64,000 nucleotides of DNA, taken from Yersinia enterocolitica subsp. enterocolitica. GTDB taxonomy: Bacteria > Pseudomonadota > Gammaproteobacteria > Enterobacterales > Enterobacteriaceae. Shown piece by piece: positions 15,883 to 26,400 of this stretch (positions are counted from its first letter, which is position 1; each line of letters starts with the position of its first letter). Position numbers and translations under genes: made by a program. The stretch is taken from NCBI RefSeq assembly GCF_901472495.1, contig NZ_LR590469.1, positions 4,494,410-4,558,409 on the forward strand. Reading direction: 5' to 3'. The notes below the pieces were generated by a model. That model had not been told where the DNA came from. It searched no databases and worked only from the letters and a program-made list of their open reading frames with translations.

Positions 15883-17054
15883 AACCCCTCCTGTCCTGTG
15901 GACGTTGGAATGGTATTACCCTGACTATCAAAAATTCCGAGCAATGTGGGTTGACCGGATTGGATACCTGCGACCAAGACCACATCACTGCGGGTAACGA
16001 AAATTTGTGTACGAAAGCACATCACCACCGGGCTGCCGATGGCGAATGGCTCGGTAAGACCCAGTGTATAATCAATGCTGTCATTGGCTGGACTCACTAC
16101 TTTGGCGGCATGCCACTGTTGGTCATACACCAGCGCATTGCTTAAATGGCCGCGCCGATAGTATCCGCCACCATAGCAATAACTTTTGCCTTGATGGCAA
16201 TGGGAAACTTCAGTCAGATACAGCATGGCGACATGCTCGGGCTGATTACCTGGTTGGTTAGAGGGCATGGTTCCGGTTAAAGAGTGACCCGGTTCGGCGT
16301 GCGTTACTCCCCATTTAGCCAATTGCGGCAAGCTTTCAACCCCGGTGGCGGAAGGGCCATTAACCTGCTCAACCTGTATGCCCTGTTGCTCAAGAATACT
16401 TTTTGCTTCAATCAATGTGCTGAGATTTGGGCTAGGCAGTGTCTTGCCTTTTTCATTATCAAAAAGCATGCAAGGGAAATGCGTGACACCCACCAAACGG
16501 ATGCCTGGTATTGTTTTTATTTCACGGATAACGGTGGGTAATTCATCCAGAGAGAACCCCGCTTCCTGGCCGGGATAAACCAGGTCGCCGTGATGACAAA
16601 CCTTTAATAACAGGGCTTGTTCTTTATTTTGACGCACGGCTGCAGCAGCAATTTCGCGTGCTTTGTCAATACTGTAAACAGTAATGACCTCGGGTTGGCG
16701 GGATACAACTTCATCCACCATTGCGCTGGGAATTTGAACTAAATGGCCGACGTGGGCGACCGGCAAGTTATATTGATAGAGTTGACGTGCTTCTTTGAAA
16801 TCTACCGCGACGATACCTTGGTAGCCACATTCCAGCAGGATCTTGCACAGTAGTGGATTGCGGCCAAACTGCTTACTCATCAGATAAAGAGTAATGCCAT
16901 AACGTGTTGCTGTTTCCAGCAGCAAACGTGCATTCTGTTTGACCTGATCAACGTCAATAACATAGCTGTCAGGTCTAACCACCCCTTGTTTCCAGAGTAA
17001 AAGAGCGACTTCTATCAGCGCTGGATTTTGTTTTTGTAATGCTTTCAGTAGCAT
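15879..17054 (-). CDS. yhfX: YhfX, PLP-dependent alanine-racemase-fold protein
   Basis: 391 residues (E. coli YhfX 387) with an alanine-racemase-type TIM barrel. The likely PLP lysine is in LYLMSKQFGRNP near residue 63. Other barrel strands include GYQGIVAVDFKEARQL, LLLKVCHHGDLVYPGQEAG and GVTHAEPGHSLTG, and the C-terminal beta domain carries SYCYGGGYYRRGH. The reaction is unproven. It is coupled to yhfW by a four-base overlap. Confidence 0.86.
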   Translation of the reverse strand: MLLKALQKQNPALIEVALLLWKQGVVRPDSYVIDVDQVKQNARLLLETATRYGITLYLMSKQFGRNPLLCKILLECGYQGIVAVDFKEARQLYQYNLPVAHVGHLVQIPSAMVDEVVSRQPEVITVYSIDKAREIAAAAVRQNKEQALLLKVCHHGDLVYPGQEAGFSLDELPTVIREIKTIPGIRLVGVTHFPCMLFDNEKGKTLPSPNLSTLIEAKSILEQQGIQVEQVNGPSATGVESLPQLAKWGVTHAEPGHSLTGTMPSNQPGNQPEHVAMLYLTEVSHCHQGKSYCYGGGYYRRGHLSNALVYDQQWHAAKVVSPANDSIDYTLGLTEPFAIGSPVVMCFRTQIFVTRSDVVLVAGIQSGQPTLLGIFDSQGNTIPTSTGQEGL

Positions 17055-17119
17055 ATTAGATCCCTATATAACGCTATCTTATTTTCATTTTTTTGAATAT
17101 TTAATGAACGCTAAAATAT

Positions 17120-17482
17120 TTAGCACGCCGTCTGCTGCGCAAGGTGCAGGCCATATAGATTTGCTAATAAATATCCTACTTCGTAATCGGGCACTTGAAA
17201 GGTAAACAGTGAGAGTAGGTCGTTATTAATTTCCCTGATATTGGCAAAAACGGCTGTGGTTTCGATCTCTTTTAATATTTCATCATCGATAGCCGGAATA
17301 ACTTGCCCCTGACTCGCTCGCATCAGCGCATTTGCCATATGAGTGATCAGCATTTCTCCCTGGGAATGGCGAATAGATAGTTGCCAGTGTTGTTCCAAAC
17401 GAGTGAGAACATTCAGCATCCCGAAGTAGACAGTAGAATCAATAACCTGCGCGTCATATAAAATTTTTAATCTCGTTTCCAT
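17120..17482 (-). CDS. yhfY: YhfY, PRD-domain regulatory protein
   Basis: 120 residues resembling a single PTS regulation domain (PRD), the size of E. coli YhfY. It starts METRLKILYDAQVIDSTVYFGMLNVL. The conserved His of TRLEQHW and that of EMLITHMANALMRA could be phosphorylation sites. It has no DNA-binding domain. The longer frame to 17572 adds 30 unlikely residues. First gene of the yhf set; the upstream yhfZ regulator found in E. coli is absent, so control is unclear. Confidence 0.8.
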   Translation of the reverse strand: METRLKILYDAQVIDSTVYFGMLNVLTRLEQHWQLSIRHSQGEMLITHMANALMRASQGQVIPAIDDEILKEIETTAVFANIREINNDLLSLFTFQVPDYEVGYLLANLYGLHLAQQTAC

Positions 17483-17668
17483 TTCTTTATCTTCATTTTT
17501 ATGAATATTTGTATCATAGTAATTTATTGTACGGCTGCAAATGCTCAAATCGTTATTTGGTATATTGATCACAATATAATCATTCGCACGAAATTGGCTG
17601 CTTCAGTGTGGCGATAGCGCCCTGTTTTCTGCTGAGGCGATGCTGCAGAGATTGATGGGAGATAACGA

Positions 17669-17692
17669 AAAAGGCCGCATTGGCGGCCTTTT
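17669..17692. terminator. Terminator of acrAB
   Basis: Stem AAAAGGCCGC / GCGGCCTTTT with loop ATTG, about 30 bases past the acrB stop. The A and T flanks make it effective in both directions. Confidence 0.9.
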
Positions 17693-17722
17693 AAATATGA
17701 CATCATGGGTTACCAGTCAGGT

Positions 17723-20700
17723 TTACTTCACCTTATGGTCAACAGCATGTGCATGTTCTACATCTTCATTTTTCCGGCTGAAGCGGCGGCGAACCACCAC
17801 GAAGAATACCGGAACAAAGAAGATAGCCAGTACGGTAGCGGTTATCATACCGCCCATAACACCTGTACCAACCGCATTTTGTGCACCAGAACCTGCACCG
17901 CTACTGATTACCAATGGTAGAACCCCAAGGATAAAGGCCAGTGAGGTCATCAAGATTGGGCGCAGACGCATACGTACCGCTTCCAATGTTGATTCCACCA
18001 AGCCTTTGCCTTCTTTATCCATCAAGTCCTTAGCGAACTCAACAATCAAGATGGCGTTCTTGGCCGATAGCCCGATAGTGGTCAACAAGCCTACCTGGAA
18101 GTAAACGTCGTTATTCAGGCCACGCAGAGAGGCTGCCAATAACGCACCGACCACACCCAGCGGTACCACTAACATAACGGAGAATGGAATCGACCAGCTT
18201 TCATATAACGCTGCCAGACACAAGAACACCACAATCAGTGAAATGGCGTACAGCGCCGGAGCTTGGTTACCGGACAGACGTTCCTGATAGGACATACCCG
18301 TCCAGTCATAGCCGATGCCGCTTGGTAACTTAGACGCCAATTCTTGCATCAGATCCATCGCCTCACCGGTACTTTTACCCGGTGCAGCCTGACCCAGAAT
18401 TTCCATGGATGGCAAGCCGTTATAACGTTCGAGTCGCGGTGAGCCATATTCCCATTTGGCGCTGGAGAAGGTGGCAAATGACACCATCTGACCGGCATTG
18501 TTACGGACATACCACTTATCAATATCACTCGGCAACATACGGAATGGCGCATCAGCCTGCACGTAAACTTTCTTCACACGACCGCGGTCGATAAAGTCAT
18601 TTACATAGCTGCCGCCCATTGCTGAACCCAGGGTGGTATTGATATCAGAAATAGCCACACCCAGAGCTTGTGCTTTTTCCTGATCCACTTCGACTTTGAA
18701 CTGCGGCGTATCTTCCAGACCGTTAGGACGCATACCTACCAACATATCCGGGTGTTGCGCCGCCATGCCGAGCAGTTGGTTACGTGCTTCGGTTAACTTT
18801 TGGTGTCCTACGTCACCCTGGTCAATTAACTGGAAGTCAAAGCCGGTAGCTGTACCCAGTTCCACAATTGCTGGCAAGTTAAAGGCAAACACCAAACCGT
18901 CTTTAATTTGCGAGAAAGCAGCAGAAGCACGGGCAACAATCGCTGGAACTTTGTTTTGCTCGCCAGGGCGTTCATCCCAGTTTTTCAAACTCACGAATGC
19001 CAAACCGGTATTTTGACCCTGACCACTGAAACCGAAGCCGTTAACGGTAAATACTGAGTTAACAACATCTTTTTCTTTGTCGAGATAATAATCAGTAACC
19101 TGATCCAGCACTTTTTGCGTACGTTCTTGGGTCGCACCTGCTGGCATTTGCACCATAGTCAGGAACACGCCTTGGTCTTCTTCCGGCAAGAATGATGTCG
19201 GTAAGCGCAGGAACAGCACACCCATACCAATCACGATGGCCAGATAGATAACCAAATAACGCCCGGTACTGCGCAGGATGTTGCCAACACTGTCGGTATA
19301 GTGGTGGGTACTTTTCTCGAACATGCGGTTAAACCAACCGAAGAAGCCGGTTTTCGGGCCATGTTCGCCTTTGGCGATCGGTTTTAACATGGTGGCGCAC
19401 AGTGCTGGCGTCAGTATTAATGCCACCAGAACAGAGAGCACCATGGCCGAAACGATAGTGATAGAGAACTGACGATAAATCGCCCCGGTTGCACCACCGA
19501 AGAAGGCCATCGGGATAAATACCGCTGACAGCACCATCGCGATCCCCACCAATGCGCCCTGGATTTGCTCCATGGATTTCTTGGTGGCTTCTTTCGGTGG
19601 TAGCCCTTCCTCTTGCATCACACGTTCGACGTTTTCTACCACGACGATGGCGTCATCCACCAATAGCCCTATCGCCAACACCATCCCGAACATCGTTAGG
19701 GTGTTTATCGAATAGCCAAAGGCCGAGAGAATGGCGAAAGTCCCCAGTAATACTACCGGAACGGCAATCGTTGGAATCAACGTCGCCCGGAAGTTTTGCA
19801 AGAACAGGTACATTACCAGGAACACCAGGATAATGGCTTCTACCAGTGTTTTAACCACTTCGTTGATGGAGATTTTAACGAACGGCGTGGTGTCATACGG
19901 GTAAACCACTTTCAACCCTGCCGGGAAGAACGGCTGTAATTTTGCCAATTCGGCTTTTACTGCCGCAGAGGTGTTCAGGGCGTTAGCCCCTGTTGCCAAC
20001 TTAATACCTATACCCGCTGCTGGCTTACCATTATAACGGGCAATAATGTTGTAGTTTTCAGCACCTAGTTGAACGATAGCCACATCTTTCAAGCGAACCT
20101 GTGAACCATCGGTGTTGACCTTCAGCATGATTTGGCTGAATTCTTCCGCATTGGTCAGACGGGTCTGAGCAATAATGGAGGAGTTCAGTTCTTGCCCTGG
20201 AACTGGCGGTGTACCACCTAATTGGCCGGCGGCAACCTGGTTGTTCTGCACTTTAATGGCGTTAATAACATCAACCGGCGTCAAGCCGTAGTTATTTAGT
20301 TTGTGCGGATCCATCCAAATACGCATCGCGTATTGGGAACCAAATAACTGAACATCCCCCACACCTGCGGTACGGCTGATCGGGTCTTTAACGTTAGAAC
20401 CTACATAGTCGGCGATATCTTCCTGTTTCATGGTGCCGTCTTCAGAAATAAAGCCGGCAACCATCAGGAAACTACTACTGGACTTTTCAACGCTCACACC
20501 TTGCTGCTGCACTTCTTGCGGCAGTAAAGGCATGGCTAATTGCAGTTTGTTCTGCACCTGAACCTGAGCAATATCGGGGTCAGTGCCTGAGTTAAAGGTC
20601 AACGTCAACTGCACGTTACCGGAGGAGTCACTGCTGGAAGACATATACAGCAAGTTATCGATACCGTTCATGTTCTGTTCGATAACCTGCGTAACTGTAT

Positions 20701-20875
20701 TCTGCACCGTGGTCGCATCGGCGCCAGGGTAGTTGGCGGAGATTGAAATTGCCGGTGGCGCAATGGTCGGATATTGCGCTACAGGTAACTTCATTATCGC
20801 CAGGCTACCGGCCAACATAATTATGATGGCGATAACCCAGGCGAAAATAGGGCGATCAATAAAGAACTTAGCCAT
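17723..20875 (-). CDS. acrB: AcrB, RND multidrug efflux pump
   Basis: Resistance-nodulation-division transporter of 1050 residues (E. coli AcrB 1049), an inner-membrane trimer exporting drugs, dyes and bile salts by proton antiport through AcrA and TolC. Twelve helices and two large periplasmic loops are present. The proton-relay Asp pair is in GLLVDDAIVVVENVERVM (about 407-408), and the second repeat has GLSAKNAILIVEFAKDL with its Lys. The N-terminus MAKFFIDRPIFAWVIAI is typical. It is separated by 16 bases from acrA in one operon controlled by the divergent repressor AcrR. Confidence 0.97.
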   Translation of the reverse strand: MAKFFIDRPIFAWVIAIIIMLAGSLAIMKLPVAQYPTIAPPAISISANYPGADATTVQNTVTQVIEQNMNGIDNLLYMSSSSDSSGNVQLTLTFNSGTDPDIAQVQVQNKLQLAMPLLPQEVQQQGVSVEKSSSSFLMVAGFISEDGTMKQEDIADYVGSNVKDPISRTAGVGDVQLFGSQYAMRIWMDPHKLNNYGLTPVDVINAIKVQNNQVAAGQLGGTPPVPGQELNSSIIAQTRLTNAEEFSQIMLKVNTDGSQVRLKDVAIVQLGAENYNIIARYNGKPAAGIGIKLATGANALNTSAAVKAELAKLQPFFPAGLKVVYPYDTTPFVKISINEVVKTLVEAIILVFLVMYLFLQNFRATLIPTIAVPVVLLGTFAILSAFGYSINTLTMFGMVLAIGLLVDDAIVVVENVERVMQEEGLPPKEATKKSMEQIQGALVGIAMVLSAVFIPMAFFGGATGAIYRQFSITIVSAMVLSVLVALILTPALCATMLKPIAKGEHGPKTGFFGWFNRMFEKSTHHYTDSVGNILRSTGRYLVIYLAIVIGMGVLFLRLPTSFLPEEDQGVFLTMVQMPAGATQERTQKVLDQVTDYYLDKEKDVVNSVFTVNGFGFSGQGQNTGLAFVSLKNWDERPGEQNKVPAIVARASAAFSQIKDGLVFAFNLPAIVELGTATGFDFQLIDQGDVGHQKLTEARNQLLGMAAQHPDMLVGMRPNGLEDTPQFKVEVDQEKAQALGVAISDINTTLGSAMGGSYVNDFIDRGRVKKVYVQADAPFRMLPSDIDKWYVRNNAGQMVSFATFSSAKWEYGSPRLERYNGLPSMEILGQAAPGKSTGEAMDLMQELASKLPSGIGYDWTGMSYQERLSGNQAPALYAISLIVVFLCLAALYESWSIPFSVMLVVPLGVVGALLAASLRGLNNDVYFQVGLLTTIGLSAKNAILIVEFAKDLMDKEGKGLVESTLEAVRMRLRPILMTSLAFILGVLPLVISSGAGSGAQNAVGTGVMGGMITATVLAIFFVPVFFVVVRRRFSRKNEDVEHAHAVDHKVK

Positions 20876-20891
20876 GAATTACCGGCTCCTT

Positions 20892-22079
20892 TTAAGACTT
20901 CTTCGCTGTGTCAGCCGGGGCTGCTTTTTGTTCTGTCTCAGTAACTTCCTGCACTTTCACCTGCACGCCCGGTCTGATTTTCTGCAAGCCGGAAACGATC
21001 AGACGGTCGCCTGCTTTCAAGCCTTCAGTTACCAACCATTTATTGCCGATAGCCTGATTAGCGACCAGTGTGCGTAACTCAACTTTGTCATCAGCACCAA
21101 CAACCATTGCCGTTGCTTCACCGCGTGGGTTGCGCGTCACACCTTGTTGAGGCACTAACAGTGCATCAGGGCGGACACCTTCATCCAGACGGGCGCGGAC
21201 AAACATCCCTGGTAATAACGCTTCATTCGGGTTAGGGATGATAGCGCGGATAGTGATGGATCCTGTGGTTTCATCTACGGTCACACCAGAGAACTCCAAG
21301 GTACCGGTTTCGGCATACTCAGAGCCGTTTTCCAGTAACAAGCGAACTTTGGCTTTACCGTTTTCCTGTTTCAGAGTGCCATCAGCCAGCTCTTTTTTCA
21401 GGCGCAGGAACTCATCACTTGACTGAGTTACATCAACATACATCGGGTCAAGTTGCTGAACTGTTGTCAAAGCAGTTGCCTGACCACTGGTCACCAATGC
21501 ACCTTCAGTCACTGAAGATTTACCGGTACGGCCACTGATTGGCGAGGTCACCTGAGTATAGGCCAGGTTAATGCGGGCACTTTCTACTGCCGCTTTTGCC
21601 GCAACTACTGCTGCATTAGCTTGCATAGAATTAGATACCGCCTGGTCATACTCTTGCTTACTGATGTAGTTGGTACCCAGCAATGGTTTATAGCGATTAA
21701 CTGTCAGACGAGCGATTTCAGCCGCAGCTTGTGCCTTAGCTAAGTCACCTTTGGCGCTGTCATAAGCAGCCTGATAAGTGGCTGGGTCAATTTGATAAAG
21801 GGATGTTCCGGCGGTGACATCACTGCCTTCAACGTAGTTACGTTTAAGAATAATACCGCTAACTTGCGGACGAACTTCTGCAACACGAAATGCGGACGTG
21901 CGGCCAGGCAATTCGGTTGTGATATTCAGTGGTGCTGCTTTTAATGTCACAATGCCGACTTCAGGTGCCTGTTGAGCATGGGCTTGCGCCGCATCTTTGT
22001 CATTACATCCTATAAGTACTAAGCTGCCTGAAAGTACCAGAATTGCAGCCAGAGGCATTACCCCTCTGTTTTTGCTCAT
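20892..22079 (-). CDS. acrA: AcrA, periplasmic membrane-fusion lipoprotein
   Basis: 395 residues; lipoprotein signal with lipobox LIGC (Cys25), then barrel-sandwich/lipoyl halves (ELPGRTSAFRVAEVRPQVSGIILKRNYVEGSDV and INLAYTQVTSPISGRTGKSSVTEGALV) flanking an alpha-helical hairpin, a beta barrel and the membrane-proximal domain. It joins AcrB to TolC. First gene of acrAB, divergent from acrR with the operator between them. Confidence 0.97.
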   Translation of the reverse strand: MSKNRGVMPLAAILVLSGSLVLIGCNDKDAAQAHAQQAPEVGIVTLKAAPLNITTELPGRTSAFRVAEVRPQVSGIILKRNYVEGSDVTAGTSLYQIDPATYQAAYDSAKGDLAKAQAAAEIARLTVNRYKPLLGTNYISKQEYDQAVSNSMQANAAVVAAKAAVESARINLAYTQVTSPISGRTGKSSVTEGALVTSGQATALTTVQQLDPMYVDVTQSSDEFLRLKKELADGTLKQENGKAKVRLLLENGSEYAETGTLEFSGVTVDETTGSITIRAIIPNPNEALLPGMFVRARLDEGVRPDALLVPQQGVTRNPRGEATAMVVGADDKVELRTLVANQAIGNKWLVTEGLKAGDRLIVSGLQKIRPGVQVKVQEVTETEQKAAPADTAKKS

Positions 22080-22171
22080 AGATAAACCTCAAGTGTCCGA
22101 TTTTTAATTTAATTCAATGGATCACAAGCTTTAAAACCCATTGCTGCGTAAATTATATGTGCGTGCTATGG

Positions 22172-22195
22172 TACATACATTCGTGAATGTATGTA
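22172..22195. promoter_or_regulatory. AcrR operator
   Basis: A 24-base inverted repeat: left arm TACATACATTC, right arm GAATGTATGTA, centre GT. It is nearly identical to the E. coli AcrR operator and lies between acrA and acrR. AcrR bound here would repress acrAB and its own gene until a ligand releases it. Confidence 0.92.
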
Positions 22196-22223
22196 AATCG
22201 CACCCCCTCGAAAAAACAACGCT

Positions 22224-22880
22224 ATGGCACGAAAAACCAAACAGCAAGCCGAAGAGACCCGGCAACAAATTTTAGATGCCGCAGTGCGGGAATTTTCTGC
22301 GCACGGCGTTTCAGGCACTTCACTTACTGATATTGCTGTCGCCGCAGGTGTCACCCGAGGCGCAATTTACTGGCACTTCAAGAATAAGGTAGACCTATTT
22401 AACGAAGTCTGGGAGTTATCAGAGTCTAAAGTTGATCTGCTCGAATTAGAGTATCAGGCAAAATATCCTGATAATCCACTCCGTATTCTGCGTGAAATAC
22501 TCATTTATGTGCTTGTTTCTACGCGAGAGGATTGCCGGCGACGCGCTTTGATGGAAATTGTGTTCCATAAATGCGAATTTGTCGGAGAGATGACCTCTTT
22601 CCACGATGCACGTAAAGTCCTTGATTTAGCTAGTTATGAGCGAATTGAATCGGTTTTGCAAGGCTGTATTGATGCTAATCAGCTGCCCGTCAATCTTGAT
22701 ACCCGCCGTGCTGCGATTATTATGAGAGCCTATATTACAGGTTTGATGGAAAACTGGCTTTTTATGCCAGAAAGTTTTGATATAAAACAAGAGGCACCGG
22801 TATTAATTGATGCCTATCTGGATATGTTAGCCCACAGTCTCTCATTGCAAAAAGAGATAAATAGCAAGGTATCGGATTAA
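22224..22880 (+). CDS. acrR: AcrR, TetR-family repressor of acrAB
   Basis: 218 residues (E. coli AcrR 215). The N-terminal TetR helix-turn-helix reads ARKTKQQAEETRQQILDAAVREFSAHGVSGTSLTDIAVAAGVTRGAIYWHFKNK, split here by eye into its usual helices. The C-terminal ligand-binding domain is helical and more divergent. It recognises the operator upstream and is relieved by drugs and dyes. Confidence 0.96.
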   Translation: MARKTKQQAEETRQQILDAAVREFSAHGVSGTSLTDIAVAAGVTRGAIYWHFKNKVDLFNEVWELSESKVDLLELEYQAKYPDNPLRILREILIYVLVSTREDCRRRALMEIVFHKCEFVGEMTSFHDARKVLDLASYERIESVLQGCIDANQLPVNLDTRRAAIIMRAYITGLMENWLFMPESFDIKQEAPVLIDAYLDMLAHSLSLQKEINSKVSD

Positions 22881-22894
22881 CTGGAAAAATTTAT

Positions 22895-23260
22895 ATGAGC
22901 GATAAAACGAATTCACTGGTCGTCATTGCCAATGGTGCGGCGTATGGACAAGAGTCGTTATTTAATGCGTTGCGTTTATCCATCGCATTGAAAGAACAGC
23001 AAGGCGATCTCGATTTACGTTTATTTTTAATGTCTGATGCGGTTATTGCCGGCCTTCAAGGGCAGCAGCCAGCAGAAGGTTACAATTTACGGCAGATGTT
23101 GGAAATTCTCACGGCACAGAATGTTCCGGTTAAACTCTGTAAAACTTGTACCGATGCGCGTGGGATAACTGGATTAGCGTTGGTTGATGGAGTGGAAATC
23201 GGCACTTTGGTTGAATTGGCCCAATGGACGCTGGCTGCCGAGAAAGTGCTGACGTTTTGA
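22895..23260 (+). CDS. ychN: YchN, DsrE-family protein
   Basis: 121 residues with the DsrE fold: VVIANGAAYGQESLFNALRLSIAL at the N-terminus and NVPVKLCKTCTDARGI with the two conserved Cys of a CxxC motif. It closely matches E. coli YchN, a hexameric protein related to sulfur-relay subunits whose exact role is unknown. It starts 14 bases after acrR. In E. coli ychN lies elsewhere, so this position is a Yersinia-type arrangement. Confidence 0.9.
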   Translation: MSDKTNSLVVIANGAAYGQESLFNALRLSIALKEQQGDLDLRLFLMSDAVIAGLQGQQPAEGYNLRQMLEILTAQNVPVKLCKTCTDARGITGLALVDGVEIGTLVELAQWTLAAEKVLTF

Positions 23261-23450
23261 GTGACCAGAGCGCTTCTGATTTTGATTTTCTCAATCAACC
23301 GTTATTGCTATCTGTTACATACTGTTCAAGAGTAAATGCGTAACTGCTCGCATTAATGACAGCTATTCATGACCGGAAAAACTTTTCTTATTATGACTCG
23401 AGACTGAACGTGATAGGATTTCACTCTCTCTGTTGAAATGAAGTTCAAAT

Positions 23451-26400
23451 ATGAGCAGCAGATTTCCTAATCCAGATACTTTGTCATTTTCGTTGTTATC
23501 AAGCGCCTTTTTATTGCGCCTGCAAACAATGATTATCCTGCTTATAATATCATTGCTAATTTCACCGGCGATTTTCGCGGCTGGAATGAATATAGATGTG
23601 CCAACGCGCAGTGAAGTGCTGAGTCAGTTGGATGCATTATCAAAACAAAAAATATTGTCACCCGCTGAAAAGTTATCGCAGCAAGATCTGACCAAAACGC
23701 TGGAATACCTTGATACCATTGAGCGTACCAAGCAGGAAGCCGCTCAACTTAAACAACAATTAGCACAAGCTCCGGCGAAGTTGCGCCAGGCGACGGAAGA
23801 GCTGGATGCGCTGAAGAACAGTTCAGCCGATACTCTGACCCGAGAATCTCTGTCTAATTATTCTTTGCGCCAATTAGAATCTCGCCTAAATGAAACTCTG
23901 GATGACTTACAATCTGCCCAAGAAGATCTTTCGGCTTATAACAGCCAGCTAATCTCCCTGCAAACTCAGCCAGAACGCGTGCAGAGTGCTATGTATAACG
24001 CGTCGATGCGATTAATGCAGATCCGCAACCAACTCAATGGATTGGCTCCGAATCAAGAAATTTTACGGCCCACCCAACAGCAAGCGCTATTGACTGAACA
24101 AGTCATGCTAAATGCGCAGCTGGATTTACAACGTAAAAATCTGGAAGCCAATACCACCTTACAAGATTTACTGCAAAAACAGCGGGATTACACCACTGCG
24201 CATATTAATCAGTTGGAGCGTTATGTCCAGCTACTGCAAGAGGTGGTGAGCGGCAAGCGGTTAATTCTTTCGGAGAAAACAGCCAAAGAAGCGCAAGCGC
24301 CCAATGATGCGACTGATATCCAAAATGACCCCTTGGTTAGCCGTGAGTTGGCGATAAATAAAGAGTTGAGCCAGCGGTTGATTAACGCCACTAAAGAAGG
24401 TAACACGCTGGTACAACAGAATATCCGGGTCAAAAACTGGCTGGATCGTGCATTGCAATCTGAACGTAATTTAAAGGAGCAAATTACCGTTTTACGTGGC
24501 AGCTTGCTGCTTTCCCGTATTCTGTATCAGCAGCAACTCAACTTACCTGCGTCTGGGCTGATTACCAATATGGGGCCACGCATCGCTGATTTGCGCCTGG
24601 AACAATTTGAAATTAATCAGCAGCGTGACCAGCTATTCCAGGGTGATGACTACATTCAAACCCTGATGACTGACAGTAAAGAAAAAGTCAGCCCTGATGT
24701 TGAAGACGCACTGGGGCAAATAGTTGATATTCGTCGCGAATTGTTAGATCAATTGAATAAACAGCTGGGCAATCAACTGACTCTGGCAATTAACCTGCAA
24801 ATTAATCAGCAGCAGTTATTGAGTGTTAATGAGTCACTGCAACATACACTGACACAGCAAATTTTCTGGGTTAGTAGCAATAAACCGATGGATTGGTCTT
24901 GGCTAAAAGCATTACCGGGAGCAGTGAAAGCTGAGCTGAGTAATTTTAATTTTACCCTGTCATGGAATGATGTATTAGCAGGATTAATGAAATCACTGGT
25001 ATTCCTGATACCAATGCTGATTGTGGTCGGGGTGATCCGCTCACGCTACAAAATCATTAATAAACATCTGGATAGTCTGGCCGCTGATGTCGGGCAATTA
25101 AAACACGACAGTCAAATGCACACACCGAAAGCCATCATGCTCACCTTGCTGAAAGTGTTGCCAGGGTCTCTGATCATATTGGGTGTAGGTTATTGGTGTT
25201 TGCGTTCAGATTTTAATCTTAGTGATTTCTTCTGGAGTTTCTTCCAACGTCTGGCTCTGTTCTGGCTGGTGTTTGACCTGACATATCGCATGTTATCGCC
25301 AGGCGGCATTACCGAGCGGCACTTTATGATAGCCGCTGACCGATGCGCCCATTATCGACGTCAAATGGTGCGGTTGGGGGCTGCATTGCTGCCGGTTATC
25401 TTCTGGTCAGCCTTGGGGGAGAAAAGCCCACTTCGGTTGGTAGATGATGTTATCGGGCAGGTGGTTATTGTTATTGCTTTGGCATTGTTGGCGCTGTTTG
25501 TCTATCCATTCTGCCGTGATAGCTGGCGTGAGAAAGATTCTCATGCGGTTCGACTCGTGATAGTCACCGCCATTGCGGGAACGCCGATCATATTGATTGG
25601 ATTAATGGTTGCTGGGTATTTCTACACAACTCTGCAACTGGCAGGCCGCTGGATTGATAGCCTCTATTTATTATTCCTGTGGAATATCATTTACCTGACG
25701 GCGATTCGTGGATTAGGGGTTGCGGCACGGCGTTTAGCCTATCGTCGAGCCATCGTCCGGCGACAAAATCTGGTGAAAGAGGGGGCTGAGGGTGGTGAGC
25801 CGGTCGAAGAACCACCGCTGGCTCTGGAACAAATTAACCAGCAGTCATTGCGTTTGACCACTATGGTTCTGTTCCTGATTTTCGCCACTTGTTTCTATGC
25901 CATCTGGGCTGATTTGATAACGGTTATCTCCTATCTCGACAGTATCTCTTTGTGGCATTACACCACAACCGTGGCGGGCGCGAGTGTTTCTCAGGCGGTT
26001 ACATTGGGAAATATGCTCGTGGCATTAATGGCGCTAGTGGTTGCTTATATCCTGACGCGCAACCTGCCCGGATTGCTTGAGGTGGTGGTGTTGTCGCGGT
26101 TACAGCTACGTCAGGGCACCTCTTATGCCATCACCACTATTTTAACTTATCTCATTACCGCTATTGGGGGGATAACTGCACTCAGCTCTCTCGGGGTATC
26201 GTGGGATAAACTGCAATGGCTGGTTGCGGCGCTGTCAGTTGGTTTGGGCTTTGGTTTGCAGGAGATTTTTGCCAACTTTGTCTCCGGTTTGATTATTTTG
26301 TTCGAACGCCCCGTTCGTATCGGCGATACCGTAACCATTGGCACTTTCTCCGGCAATGTTAACAAAATCCGTATTCGTGCCACCACGATCACTGATTTTG

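Noticed and set aside
17640..18104. 154-codon plus-strand ORF over the acrB 3' end
   Set aside because: Antisense shadow of acrB and its terminator, with low-complexity Thr/Arg/Pro composition typical of a reverse-frame reading.
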